64,000 bases of DNA from Beijerinckiaceae bacterium (GTDB lineage: Bacteria > Pseudomonadota > Alphaproteobacteria > Rhizobiales > Beijerinckiaceae), in NCBI GenBank assembly GCA_947370975.1, contig CANBNG010000014.1:54611-118610 (forward strand), written 5' to 3'. The position numbers were made by a program, and so were the translations under genes. The notes under the pieces are model-generated. The model was not told where the DNA came from. It saw nothing but the letters and a program-made list of their open reading frames with translations, and ran no database searches. This document shows positions 19,069 through 27,529 of this stretch, one piece after another. Numbering within the stretch: the first letter of the stretch is position 1; every line of letters starts with the position of its first letter.

Positions 19069-20216
19069 GCCGGGCTCCCTGCCGATGTGCGGCCTGCGCG
19101 CAGGCCGCTACGGCGGGCCAGCAGATCGGGCACAGCGTCGGGCGCAAGCGCATGAAGAAGCGCGAGCGCGAAGGCTGCCATGGGCAGGCCATAGGCGAGC
19201 CAGAAGGCATTTTCGCTGCGTACCAGAAGGGCGGAGGTGCCAAACCCGCCCACCCGCAGCAGCAAGGTCGCGAAAATCGCCGCGCCGACCGCAAGCCCGC
19301 GCCCCTGGCGTGTCGTCCTTGGCTGGGAAAGCGCGGCAAAGCCAATCATGCTGAAGGCCAGCGCGTAAAGCGGGTTGAGAAAGCGGTCGTGCAATTCCTG
19401 CCGGAAGCGTCCGGCATTGGCGCGCACCAGCGGTTCATCAGGATCGCGCGCCAAAAGCGCCATCGTGCTGCGTTCGCGGGCGCGCAGCGGCGCTCCTTCA
19501 TTGTCCGGGCTGAATTGCGCGAGGTCGATGGCGTAACGCTCGAAACTGACAACGGCAGGATCGAGCGATTCCGGGCTCTGGCGCTGGATGCTGCCCTTTT
19601 CGAGCACGAGATAATTTTGCGCGCCGGTTTCAATCGTCCGCCCGGCCTCGGCGATATAGGTCGAGGTGCGGCCGGTCTCGCGGCGATCCTGAATGAACAG
19701 GCCATACATTTCGCCGCTCGGGCCGCGCTCGCGGTAATGGAAGACAAAGCCATTATCGAGATAAACGAACTGCCCCTCGCGGATCACGCGGGTCAGCATG
19801 TCGGCGCGCACGCGCGTCAATTGCGCGGTGATTTCGCGGAAGCTCGCGGGCATGGCCCAGAGCGAGGTGAAGCCGACAAGGCCCGTGGCCAATACCGCCA
19901 GCAGGGCAAAGGGGCGCATGAGGCGGGCAGGCGACATGCCCGTCGCGCTGATGACCACCAGCTCGCTGTCGCCATTCAACTTGTTGAGCGTGTAGACGAC
20001 CGCGATGAACAGCGCGATGGGCGCAATCACCATGACCAGCGAGGGAATGGTGAGGCCGGTGACAGCGAGGAAGACGAGTAGGGTCTGTCCCTTGGTCGCC
20101 ATGAGATCGACCTGCCGCAGCGCCAGCGCCAGCCAGACCACGCCGGTCAGCAATCCGACACCGGTGAGGAAGGCGACCAGCGACGTCCGAAAAACATATC
20201 TTTCGAAAATGGACAT
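19065..20216 (-). CDS. lptF: LPS export permease LptF
   Basis: A 383-residue partner of LptG with the same plan of 3 helices, periplasmic domain and 3 helices. ATG 20216 gives MSIFERYVFRTSLVAFL, the usual N-terminus. An in-frame ATG at 20237 would add MAASGSL, and neither has a strong ribosome-binding site. The motif STYIAEAGRTIETGAQNYLV lies in the periplasmic domain. First gene of lptF-lptG-lptD-surA-pdxA-rsmA, so an LPS-transport, barrel-chaperone, B6 and rRNA-methylation operon of six genes is plausible. Confidence 0.92.
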   Translation of the reverse strand: MSIFERYVFRTSLVAFLTGVGLLTGVVWLALALRQVDLMATKGQTLLVFLAVTGLTIPSLVMVIAPIALFIAVVYTLNKLNGDSELVVISATGMSPARLMRPFALLAVLATGLVGFTSLWAMPASFREITAQLTRVRADMLTRVIREGQFVYLDNGFVFHYRERGPSGEMYGLFIQDRRETGRTSTYIAEAGRTIETGAQNYLVLEKGSIQRQSPESLDPAVVSFERYAIDLAQFSPDNEGAPLRARERSTMALLARDPDEPLVRANAGRFRQELHDRFLNPLYALAFSMIGFAALSQPRTTRQGRGLAVGAAIFATLLLRVGGFGTSALLVRSENAFWLAYGLPMAAFALALLHALAPDAVPDLLARRSGLRAGRTSAGSPA

Positions 20217-20620
20217 CAAGGAACCGCTGGCTGCCATGGCGGGATTGGCTCACAAGCCAAGCGCCTCAAAGGGTAGGTTCGACTCGCAACCCAAAGGCAT
20301 GAAGCCGCTCTGCATCAATCGCTAAACATTCGTTTCATCCGAGGCAAGGGTTGCGGGCGTTTCCGGCTGCCTCTGTCCACCAACGCTTGAGCCTTGTGGC
20401 CATACAGACACTGTCTTGGGCAAGCGCGGCCATTTCAGGGCAGGGGCAAGGACATATGGCGGCGAGGTCAACAAGACGTCAGTAAAAAAGGCGCTTATGC
20501 GACGGCTTGTCCCGCAATCGCTCTTGCAAAGAATGCGTTGCACATGGCACTCCGGAAAGGAATGATGCGGCGCTGCTGGTCCTTGCAGGATCAGGCGGCC
20601 CGTTCCAGCGCGAGGACCAC
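20217..20620. other. Divergent intergenic region, lptF / pepA
   Basis: About 400 bases with no supported gene. A perfect dyad TTGGCT (20245-20250) / AGCCAA (20255-20260) lies about 30 bases before the lptF start. The GAGGA at 20612-20616 is the pepA ribosome-binding site. Both divergent promoters must be here, but I could not pin their hexamers. Confidence 0.5.
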
Positions 20621-22165
20621 ATGGCCGAACCCGTCTCCATCGATTTCATCGCCCTGAAAGATGCAGGCGCCGCCCCCAAGGGCCGGGCCGCCAAGGCCGG
20701 CGCTGGAACGCTCGTCATTCTGGCGGGCGCGGATCTCTCCATGTCTGACGCCACCCGCACATTGCTGGGCGAGGCCACCGAGCTTGTGACGCGCGCCGCC
20801 GCCACTGCCAAATTCAAGGGCAACAGCGGCTCCGCGCTCGATCTGCTGGCGCCTGCAGGCGTCAATGCCGACCGCCTTCTTGTCATCGGCACAGCCAGGA
20901 AGACCGGCAAGAATGGCGCACCCGCTCCCGATTATCTCGCCCTTGGCGGCGCGATCATGGGCAAGGTCGATGGCACGGCCCGCGTGAGCGTCGTGTTCGA
21001 TCTGCCTGACGCGCCCGAGGATGTCGCCAAGGCAGCTGCCGATGCCTCGCTCGGCATGCGCCTGCGTGCCTACAAATTCGATCTCTACAAGACCAAGAAG
21101 AAAGACTCCGACGACAAGCCCGACACGGCGACGCATGTGTCGATTGCGCTGGCCGATCCGGTTGGCGCCAAGCGGGAGGCGCGCAGCCGTGAGGCTCTGG
21201 CCGATGGCGTGACGCTCGCCCGCTCGCTCGTCAACGAGCCCCCGAACGTGCTCTTCCCCGGCGCTTTCGCCGATCGTGCGAAGGAGCTCGAGAAGCTCGG
21301 CGTCATCGTCGAAGTGCTGGAAGAAAAAGCGCTGCACAAGCTCGGCTTCCGGGCCTTGCTCGGCGTGGGGCAGGGCTCCGACTTCGACAGCAAGGTCGTC
21401 ATCATGCGCTGGAACGGCGCGAAGAATGCCAAGGCCAAGCCCGTTGCCTTTGTCGGCAAGGGCGTGTGTTTCGACAGCGGCGGCATTTCGATCAAGCCTG
21501 CCGCCAGCATGGAAGACATGAAGGGCGATATGGCGGGCGCGGCTTGCGTTGTCGGTCTCATGCAGACGCTGGCTGCCCGCAAGGCCAAGGTCAATGTGAT
21601 CGGCGCCATCGGGCTGGTCGAGAACATGCCCGACGGCAAGGCGCAGCGCCCCGGCGATATTGTGAAGTCGCTGTCTGGCCAGACCGTCGAACTCATCAAT
21701 ACCGATGCCGAAGGCCGCCTCGTGCTCGCCGACGTGCTCTGGTATGTGCAGGACAAGTACAAGCCGCAGTTCATGATCGATCTGGCGACCCTCACGGGCG
21801 CGATCCTGGTTGCGCTCGGCACCGAATATGCGGGCCTGTTCTCCAACAATGACGAGTTGAGCACGCGGCTTTTGGATGTCGGTCTGGCTACCGGCGAGAA
21901 AGTCTGGCGGATGCCGATGGGCGCGGCCTATGACAAGTTGCTTGAGTCCAAATTCGCGGACATGAAACATGTCGGCGGGCGTCATGCGGGCTCGATCACG
22001 GCGGCGCAATTCCTTCAGCGCTTCGTGAACGACACGCCCTGGGCGCATCTTGATATTGCGGGCACGGGCATGTCCTCGCCCCAATCCGACATCAACCAGA
22101 GCTGGGGATCGGGCTGGGGCGTGCGCCTCCTCGATCGTCTGGTTGCCGATCATTACGAGGTCTGA
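20621..22165 (+). CDS. pepA: Leucyl aminopeptidase (cytosol aminopeptidase, M17)
   Basis: A 514-residue dinuclear metallopeptidase that removes N-terminal amino acids. The N-terminal macro-like domain (about 1-165) is followed by the catalytic domain with [16 protein letters not shown] (metal-binding Lys and Asp), [10 protein letters not shown] and the family signature [19 protein letters not shown] 20621 is chosen for the GAGGA five bases upstream and the MAEPVSIDF start; an earlier frame opening at 20507 has no aminopeptidase character. In some bacteria PepA also binds DNA. Confidence 0.95.
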   Translation: MAEPVSIDFIALKDAGAAPKGRAAKAGAGTLVILAGADLSMSDATRTLLGEATELVTRAAATAKFKGNSGSALDLLAPAGVNADRLLVIGTARKTGKNGAPAPDYLALGGAIMGKVDGTARVSVVFDLPDAPEDVAKAAADASLGMRLRAYKFDLYKTKKKDSDDKPDTATHVSIALADPVGAKREARSREALADGVTLARSLVNEPPNVLFPGAFADRAKELEKLGVIVEVLEEKALHKLGFRALLGVGQGSDFDSKVVIMRWNGAKNAKAKPVAFVGKGVCFDSGGISIKPAASMEDMKGDMAGAACVVGLMQTLAARKAKVNVIGAIGLVENMPDGKAQRPGDIVKSLSGQTVELINTDAEGRLVLADVLWYVQDKYKPQFMIDLATLTGAILVALGTEYAGLFSNNDELSTRLLDVGLATGEKVWRMPMGAAYDKLLESKFADMKHVGGRHAGSITAAQFLQRFVNDTPWAHLDIAGTGMSSPQSDINQSWGSGWGVRLLDRLVADHYEV

Positions 22166-22176
22166 CGGAGTCAATC

Positions 22177-22707
22177 GTGAAACCTCTGTTTGCGGCAAGC
22201 GGCCTTCTTTCGCTCGCTCTTCTCGCTGCCTCGGTTGTCCCGGCGGCTGCGGTGAGTTGCGGCATGTTCCAGTCCACATTCATCCGCGAAACGGGTGATG
22301 TGAACGCAGCCTTCGTGCGGCCCCTCGTGGTATCGCGCAATGCGCAGACGGGCGACTTCTTCGATCTCGTCACCAATGTGCGGATCGACGGATTGCTGCA
22401 ATGCCGGGGCGACGCGCTGATGCGCTTCGAGGTGAAGGTGGGCTTGCCCTCCGACGCCGCTTCGCTGGCGCGTTTCGACCAGGTGCTCAACGCGGCGGTG
22501 CGCGCCGCGCTTGGTTGGCAGCCCGCGCGCGCAACAACGGCCATTCGCACGATGAACCGCGAGGCCGAGGATTATCTGCGCGCGTCTGGCCAGCGCGGCG
22601 ATTATGTCGTCGCGGGCAAGACCGAATATCACGAGGGTGGCGCTGATCTTGGAATGATCTGGACCGCTGGAGAGCGCACGCTGATTATCGTCGGCGCGGG
22701 CTTCTGA
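22177..22707 (+). CDS. Secreted protein of unknown function, in the pepA-holC interval
   Basis: A 176-residue precursor starting at GTG 22177, with GGAG 8 bases upstream. The signal peptide (residues 1-26, LLSLALLAASVVPAAA) is cleaved before VSCGMF. The mature part has two cysteines (in VSCGM and GLLQCRG) that could form a disulphide, and a mixed alpha/beta composition ending GERTLIIVGAGF. I do not recognise the family. It lies 11 bases after pepA and 2 bases before holC, so it is probably cotranscribed with both, which suggests a conserved but uncharacterised envelope protein. Confidence 0.75.
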   Translation: MKPLFAASGLLSLALLAASVVPAAAVSCGMFQSTFIRETGDVNAAFVRPLVVSRNAQTGDFFDLVTNVRIDGLLQCRGDALMRFEVKVGLPSDAASLARFDQVLNAAVRAALGWQPARATTAIRTMNREAEDYLRASGQRGDYVVAGKTEYHEGGADLGMIWTAGERTLIIVGAGF

Positions 22708-22709
22708 CC

Positions 22710-23189
22710 ATGAGCGACACCAAGCCGGTCGAGATTTTCTTCTACCATCTGCAAACGCAGCCGCTCGAAAAGGGGCTGCCGAAATTGCTCGAACTCTCGC
22801 TCGAGCGTGGCTGGCAGGTCGTTCTGCAAACGCGCACGGAAGAGAAGTGCAACGCGCTCAATGATCTTTTGTGGACCTTCTCGGAAGAGAGCTTCCTGCC
22901 TCACGGCACTGCGCGCGATGGCGATGCAGAGTTCCAGCCGATCTATCTGACCCATGGCGCGGAAAATCCGAATGGCGCGCAGATACGCTTTTTCGTCGAG
23001 GGTGCGCAGATCCTGTCGGCTCTGTCTGGCGCAGATGAGCCCTATGAGCGCATCGTGCTCATGTTCAACGGCAATGACGATGCCGAATTGCAGGATGCGC
23101 GGGCGCAGTGGAAGGCGCTGAAGGAAACCGGCGCAGCTCTGTCCTATTACCAGCAGACAGATGAGGGTCGCTGGGAGAAAAAGGCGTGA
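22710..23189 (+). CDS. holC: DNA polymerase III chi subunit
   Basis: A 159-residue HolC. It begins VEIFFYHLQTQPLEKGLPKL, with the LLELSLERGWQVVLQT and LWTFSEESFLPHG segments of the family. Chi links the clamp loader to single-strand-binding protein through psi in enterobacteria; in alphaproteobacteria a psi subunit is not recognised. The order pepA-(secreted protein)-holC resembles the pepA-holC pairing seen in many Proteobacteria. The stop overlaps the next start by four bases (GTGA). Confidence 0.9.
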   Translation: MSDTKPVEIFFYHLQTQPLEKGLPKLLELSLERGWQVVLQTRTEEKCNALNDLLWTFSEESFLPHGTARDGDAEFQPIYLTHGAENPNGAQIRFFVEGAQILSALSGADEPYERIVLMFNGNDDAELQDARAQWKALKETGAALSYYQQTDEGRWEKKA

Positions 23190-24352
23190 GCCTTGCCGAT
23201 GAAGCCGCGCAGAAAGCCGGCTTTATCGATGCGCGCGGCCGGTCTGAATTTATCCGCTTCGGCGTCGCCTGCCTTCTGGCCTCGCTGCTCAACGCCCATG
23301 TGGCGCTGCTCTCCATCGTCTTCACGCAGGCGGGGCATACGCTCCATTCGGCGGGCCTGCTGCTCTCGCTTTTTGCCATTCCCGTCATCGTGGTCAATCT
23401 GTTGGCCGGGCCCGTTGCCGCGCGCATCGGAACACTGGCAACAACGCGGCTGTCGATGTCGCTGATGATCGTGGGCTTTGGCTCGCTGGCGCTCACAGCC
23501 GAGAGTTTTTGGGGCGCGACTGCCTCGCGCCTGCTGCATGGCGTCGGCTTTGGCCTCTATCTGCCCTCGATCATGACCTATGGTCAGAGCCGCCTCAATC
23601 AGGTGCGGTTTGTCGGGCTGGTGATCGTCTTCTCGTCGCTGATCCCGTTTTCCTATGCGCTCGGCCCGGCGATGGGTGAAATCACACTCACCTGTTTTGG
23701 CCGCACGGCATTTTTCCTGTCGGCGACCGGTCCTGCCGCCCTCGGCCTGGCGCTCACGCTGGGCTTGCGACCGCTCGCGCGCCCCAAGGCGATGGGGCTC
23801 GATCTGTCAGGGGCCTTGCAGCGCAAATTCATCCTGCCTTTGACGGCGCTGTTTGCGGGTGGCGTCCTGCATGCCTACAGCATCGCATTCCTGCCGCCAG
23901 ATCTGCTCTCGCGCGGCATTGCGCTGGCGCTGTTCTTCGTGCCCTCGACGGTGGCGACCGGGCTGACCCGCATGTCGGGCAATCTGTTTCAGCGCGTCTC
24001 GCCCCGCCTGCTGGTCGCCTCGGGGCTGAGCTTGATGGCGGTGGGGCTCGGCATCATTGCTGCATCCTCCGCGCTCGCGCTCATCATGAGCGGCGCGATT
24101 GCCTTCGGGCTTGGGTCGAGCGTGATTTACCCGGTGGTGTCAGCCTGGCTTGGCCAGGGCATCGAGCCCGCGCGTCGCGCCGGGCCGCAGGCGGTGGGCG
24201 CCGCCTGCTTCTATTTCGGCCTGTATGGCATGCCGTTCCCGCTGGCGTTTCTGGTCGAGCCAGCGGGCTATGTCACCACTAGCCTGTTGCTGATGGCCTT
24301 TGCCCTTGCCATTGCGCTGCTGCTGGCCTTTGGCAAAGACCGCGTGGATTAA
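23186..24352 (+). CDS. Major facilitator superfamily transporter
   Basis: A 388-residue, strongly hydrophobic protein with about 12 membrane helices. GTG 23186 is used, overlapping the holC stop. The loop after helix 2 reads GPVAARIGTLATTRLS, a weak form of the MFS motif A, and helix 5 carries PFSYALGPAMGEI. The substrate is not predictable; the drug-efflux subclass is possible. It is convergent with ubiX and their stops overlap by four bases. Confidence 0.82.
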   Translation: MSLADEAAQKAGFIDARGRSEFIRFGVACLLASLLNAHVALLSIVFTQAGHTLHSAGLLLSLFAIPVIVVNLLAGPVAARIGTLATTRLSMSLMIVGFGSLALTAESFWGATASRLLHGVGFGLYLPSIMTYGQSRLNQVRFVGLVIVFSSLIPFSYALGPAMGEITLTCFGRTAFFLSATGPAALGLALTLGLRPLARPKAMGLDLSGALQRKFILPLTALFAGGVLHAYSIAFLPPDLLSRGIALALFFVPSTVATGLTRMSGNLFQRVSPRLLVASGLSLMAVGLGIIAASSALALIMSGAIAFGLGSSVIYPVVSAWLGQGIEPARRAGPQAVGAACFYFGLYGMPFPLAFLVEPAGYVTTSLLLMAFALAIALLLAFGKDRVD

Positions 24353-24954
24353 TCGTTGAGCGGCTCGCCGTCTGCCTTCCAGCGCTTCATCATTTTCGCA
24401 TCGATATCGAAAAGGTCGAGCAGGCGGCCGACCGTATGGTCGATGATGTCATCGACGGTCTTGGGCCGATTGTAGAATGCAGGCATGATCGGCGCGATCA
24501 CGGCGCCCATTTCCGACAGCGAGGTCATGGTGCGCAAATGGCCCGTGTGCAGGGGCGTCTCGCGCACGGCGAGCACGAGGCGGCGGCGATCTTTCAACAC
24601 GACGTCTGCGGCCCGGCTCATCAGCGAACCCGTCACGCCGGTTGCGATTTCGCTCATCGTGCGGATGGAGCAGGGGACGATGATCATGCCCATCGTCTTG
24701 TAGGAGCCCGACGAAATATTCGCGCCGATGTCGCTCATCGGGTGATATTCGTTGGCCAGATCGCGGAGATCCTTGGGCTTGAGGTCGGTCTCGTAGATGA
24801 GCGTCATCTCGGCGGCCTTCGAGACGATGAGATGGGTCTCGATATTGAGCCGCTTGAGGGTCTCAAGCATGCGCAGGCCGAAGACGATGCCGGAGGCCCC
24901 GCTGATGCCCACAATCAGGCGCTTCGGGACGTCGGCCTTGACCTGTTCACTCAC
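24349..24954 (-). CDS. ubiX: Flavin prenyltransferase UbiX
   Basis: A 201-residue flavoprotein that attaches a dimethylallyl group to FMN, making the prenyl-FMN cofactor of UbiD-type decarboxylases. GISGASGIVFGLRMLE (about 17-32), SDIGANISSGSYKTMGMIIVPCSIRTMSEIATG and the LVLAVRETPLHTGHL motif are characteristic. GTG 24954 overlaps the stop of the upstream DUF2390 gene. No ubiD is in the window, so the partner decarboxylase (ubiquinone pathway or another) lies elsewhere. Confidence 0.94.
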   Translation of the reverse strand: MSEQVKADVPKRLIVGISGASGIVFGLRMLETLKRLNIETHLIVSKAAEMTLIYETDLKPKDLRDLANEYHPMSDIGANISSGSYKTMGMIIVPCSIRTMSEIATGVTGSLMSRAADVVLKDRRRLVLAVRETPLHTGHLRTMTSLSEMGAVIAPIMPAFYNRPKTVDDIIDHTVGRLLDLFDIDAKMMKRWKADGEPLND

Positions 24955-25490
24955 TTGCTCACCCCTTTGATCTCTGTTGCAGCCGCCGCGGCCAGAAGCA
25001 CGCCTGCGGCCTGTTCATCGAATGTCGTGCCGAGGTGCGCGCGATAGGCCTCGATATTGCCGGCGCAGGCGCGTGCAGTATCGGGTTCGGCCTGTCCCGC
25101 ACGGTCCCAAGGAAAGTTTACGCAAAGAGCTTCCTGCTGGATGCGTTCGGCTTCGAGTTCCGCGGCTTTCACATTCTTGCGCAGCAGGACGATGGCTGGT
25201 CCCTCGAAGGGGGCCGGCGGCTCCTTGAGCGCGCGGCGCGCCATGCGCAGCACGGCCACGATATCGTGCCGCCAGGGTTCAACAGTGGCGACGATGGCGC
25301 CAATGTCGGTGGCAGAGAGCGCGCGTCCGCTGCGGCCCAGAAACAGGGAGAAGAGCAGGATGTTCACATCCACGCCCGAGCTGTCCTGCAAGGTGAGGCA
25401 GGCAGGTGGCACGCCCGCGCGCCCATAAACGGCGAGCGAGAAGGTCCAGAATGCAGAGGGCTGGCCCTTGTAAACGTCGATCTCGGTCAT
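24951..25490 (-). CDS. DUF2390 (TIGR02444) family protein
   Basis: A 179-residue, mostly helical cytoplasmic protein. It contains the family-type segments FWTFSLAVYGRAGVPPACL and LQDSSGVDVNILLFSLFLG near the N-terminus. The function of the family is unknown. Its stop overlaps the ubiX GTG by four bases (GTGA), so the two are coupled; whether that reflects a shared role in quinone metabolism is a guess. Confidence 0.8.
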   Translation of the reverse strand: MTEIDVYKGQPSAFWTFSLAVYGRAGVPPACLTLQDSSGVDVNILLFSLFLGRSGRALSATDIGAIVATVEPWRHDIVAVLRMARRALKEPPAPFEGPAIVLLRKNVKAAELEAERIQQEALCVNFPWDRAGQAEPDTARACAGNIEAYRAHLGTTFDEQAAGVLLAAAAATEIKGVSK

Positions 25491-25690
25491 CAGGCCGCTC
25501 CGCAGGGGTGGACAAGCCCGATAACACGCACGAATTACAGGGGCAATGCGCGCTTGGCCTTCTGCCCCTCGCGCGGAGCCATAAGACTAAAGTTAGGCTC
25601 TTCAAAAAAGGTTCATTGGTCAACCATGGTCGCTCGCGCGCATAAACTGCGCTAAGCAAACGGGTAACGACCCTCAGGGAGGTTTTTTTG
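25491..25690. other. Divergent intergenic region before the first Bug receptor
   Basis: Two hundred bases between divergent genes. GGGGCA (25540-25545) and TGCCCC (25563-25568) form an inverted repeat, and a small TGGT-CA-ACCA dyad lies around 25616-25625. The ribosome-binding site CAGGGAGG (about 25675-25682) serves the following gene. Confidence 0.4.
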
Positions 25691-26779
25691 ATGAATCGCA
25701 GGTTCCTTCTTGCGGCGTCCGCCGCACTCGCGCTGTCTGCTGGCCTGGCGCAGCCCGCCAGCGCCGTCGATTTCAAGAACAAGACGATCACCATGGTGAT
25801 CCCGTTTGGCGTGGGCGGCGGCTCGGACGTCTGGGGCCGCTTCAACGCGCAGCTCCTGCAGAAGCATCTGCCCGGCCAGCCTGCGGTGGTGGTGAAGAAC
25901 CAGCCCGGCGGCGGCTCGATCTCGGGCGCAAATATTTTCAACGCGACCGCCAAGCCCGATGGCCTGACGATCCTTGGCACGTCTGGCTCCACGCAATTCC
26001 CCTATCTGCTGGGCGAAGCGCATGTGAAATTCGACTACAAGGACTGGATCCCGATCATGGCCGCCCCGACGGGTGGCGCGGCCTATATCTCCTCCAAGCT
26101 CGGCGTGACCTCGCTCAAGGATCTCGACAAGCTCAAGGGCAAGAAGCTGCATTATGCATCGCAGGGCCTGACCTCGCTCGATCTCGTGCCGCTGCTCGGC
26201 TTCCGACTGCTCGGCCTCGATGTCCAGCACATCACCGGCTTCCCGGGTCGCGGCGAAGGCCGTCTGGCCTTTGAGCGCGGCGAAATGGAAATCGATTACC
26301 AGACAACCTCCGCCTACCTGCGCTCATCCGCGCCGATGGTGAAGAAGGGTGAAGCGGTTGCGCTCTTCTCGTGGGGTGTGCTCGACAAGAACGGCAATCT
26401 TGCGCGTGATCCCAACTTCCCCGATCTGCCCCATTTCGAGGAAGCCTATGAGACAGTCTTCGGCAAGAAGCCGTCGGGCATTGAATGGGAGGCGATGCGC
26501 GCCTTCCTCGTTGCCGGCTTCCCCGGCCAGAAACTTCTCGTTCTGCCCAAGGGCACGCCGGCCGATATTGTCGAAGCCTATCGCAAGGCGGTTCGCGATC
26601 TCGTGAAGGATCCCGAATATATCGCCAAGCGCGACGAGCTGATCGGCGAATATGACGAGCTGACGGATGGCGAAGGCGAGGCGCTCTACAAGGCCGCCAC
26701 CACCATTTCGCCCGAAGCCCGCACCTGGGTGCGTGACTATCTCAGCAAGAATTACGACGTGAAATTCACGGCTCAGTAA
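25691..26779 (+). CDS. Tripartite tricarboxylate transporter receptor (Bug/TctC family), no. 1
   Basis: A 362-residue periplasmic receptor. Signal peptide residues 1-26 (LAASAALALSAGLAQPASA) is followed by the Bug-fold entry ITMVIPFGVGGGSDVWGRF and the GGGSISGAN ligand-loop motif. Bug proteins bind carboxylates such as citrate, tricarballylate or aromatic acids and deliver them to TctAB-type permeases. ATG 25691 follows a strong GGGAGG. It is longer than the usual 320 residues and has no membrane partner beside it; a strong terminator ends the unit, so it is transcribed alone. Confidence 0.88.
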   Translation: MNRRFLLAASAALALSAGLAQPASAVDFKNKTITMVIPFGVGGGSDVWGRFNAQLLQKHLPGQPAVVVKNQPGGGSISGANIFNATAKPDGLTILGTSGSTQFPYLLGEAHVKFDYKDWIPIMAAPTGGAAYISSKLGVTSLKDLDKLKGKKLHYASQGLTSLDLVPLLGFRLLGLDVQHITGFPGRGEGRLAFERGEMEIDYQTTSAYLRSSAPMVKKGEAVALFSWGVLDKNGNLARDPNFPDLPHFEEAYETVFGKKPSGIEWEAMRAFLVAGFPGQKLLVLPKGTPADIVEAYRKAVRDLVKDPEYIAKRDELIGEYDELTDGEGEALYKAATTISPEARTWVRDYLSKNYDVKFTAQ

Positions 26780-26809
26780 GGGCGGGGTTCAACCCGCCGA
26801 ATTTTGATT

Positions 26810-26842
26810 GAGCCGCCTCTTGTTTGAGGCGGCTCATTTTTT
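26810..26842 (+). terminator. Rho-independent terminator after Bug receptor no. 1
   Basis: GAGCCGCCTC (26810-26819) and GAGGCGGCTC (26826-26835) form a perfect 10-base stem with a 6-base loop, followed by ATTTTTT. Confidence 0.95.
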
Positions 26843-26869
26843 AAAAATTATTTTAAGAACGTTCCTGGA

Positions 26870-27277
26870 ATGACCAGAACAGACGATAAGCCGCTTCGTA
26901 TAGCCCCGAGAATCAAGGCGGCGCCGAAGATACGTCAGCTCTACTGGTGTGACTTCCCTCTGGATGCTCACCTCCCGGAATTCTGGAAGACGCGCCCGGT
27001 TCTCATCGTGTCCTACCGGAATACACTGGGGGGAGTGGTCACGGTTATCCCATGCTCAACCGTTGACCAGAGCGGGAATGAATGGGCGGTCAAGCTTTCG
27101 ATGGCCTTGTCCGAGGGCGAGATCAATTGGGCCATTTGCGACAAGCTGGCGTCCGCAGCCGTAAGCAGGCTGTCCCTTTATCCGGGACCAATCAAGCGTC
27201 TGCCCGAGGACGAGTTCAATCAAGTCTTGGGAAAGATATTGAAGTGGCTTCCCAAACCACCGCAGCCGCCGACCTGA
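26870..27277 (+). CDS. PemK/MazF-like toxin, solitary
   Basis: A 135-residue protein. The segment RQLYWCDFPLDAHLPEFWKTRPVLIVSYR with VVTVIPCST matches the start of PemK/MazF mRNA interferases, where a KxRPVL(I/V)VS strand and a following T(V/I)IPCST strand form the core. These toxins cleave mRNA and are normally paired with a small antitoxin encoded just upstream or overlapping. None is seen here: only 90 bases containing a terminator lie upstream, and nothing convincing downstream. Base composition appears less GC-biased than the neighbours, which suggests acquisition. The ATG has only a weak ribosome-binding site. Basic, Pro-rich ends are unusual for the family. Confidence 0.72.
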   Translation: MTRTDDKPLRIAPRIKAAPKIRQLYWCDFPLDAHLPEFWKTRPVLIVSYRNTLGGVVTVIPCSTVDQSGNEWAVKLSMALSEGEINWAICDKLASAAVSRLSLYPGPIKRLPEDEFNQVLGKILKWLPKPPQPPT

Positions 27278-27284
27278 TAAACCA

Positions 27285-27340
27285 AAGGGAGCCCTCTTTC
27301 GAGAACTCCCTTGGCCGGTAACTCCGCCTTTGAGGGCGGA
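27285..27340 (+). terminator. Two small hairpins after the toxin-like gene
   Basis: AAGGGAG (27285-27291) pairs with CTCCCTT (27306-27312), and TCCGCC (27323-27328) pairs with GGCGGA (27335-27340). Neither has a T-tract. They may slow or end transcription of the preceding gene. Confidence 0.4.
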
Positions 27341-27403
27341 AGCGGACACCCAAAAAGGGGCCGCGCATGATCCTTAAATAGCAGCGGATTTGACCAGTTT
27401 CAA

Positions 27404-27453
27404 GCGCTTCAACGCATTTGAATGCATTTCACGGCATGTCACCGCATCTTGAG
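27404..27453. repeat. Decamer array, GCAT every ten bases
   Basis: GCAT occurs at 27414, 27424, 27434 and 27444, exactly ten bases apart, with a related GCGC at 27404. The units read GCGCTTCAAC, GCATTTGAAT, GCATTTCACG, GCATGTCACC and GCATCTTGAG. The array lies between the toxin-like gene and a convergent Bug receptor gene. Confidence 0.7.
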
Positions 27454-27529
27454 CTGCCGATGGAAACGGGGCCACCGGCAGTCCTGCTTTTGGGGCCCAC
27501 GCACGCCGCACGTCCCGTTCCCGAAAAGC

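Noticed and set aside
27404..27453. CRISPR array
   Set aside because: The units are ten bases with no spacers and there are no cas genes; it is a short phased motif array.
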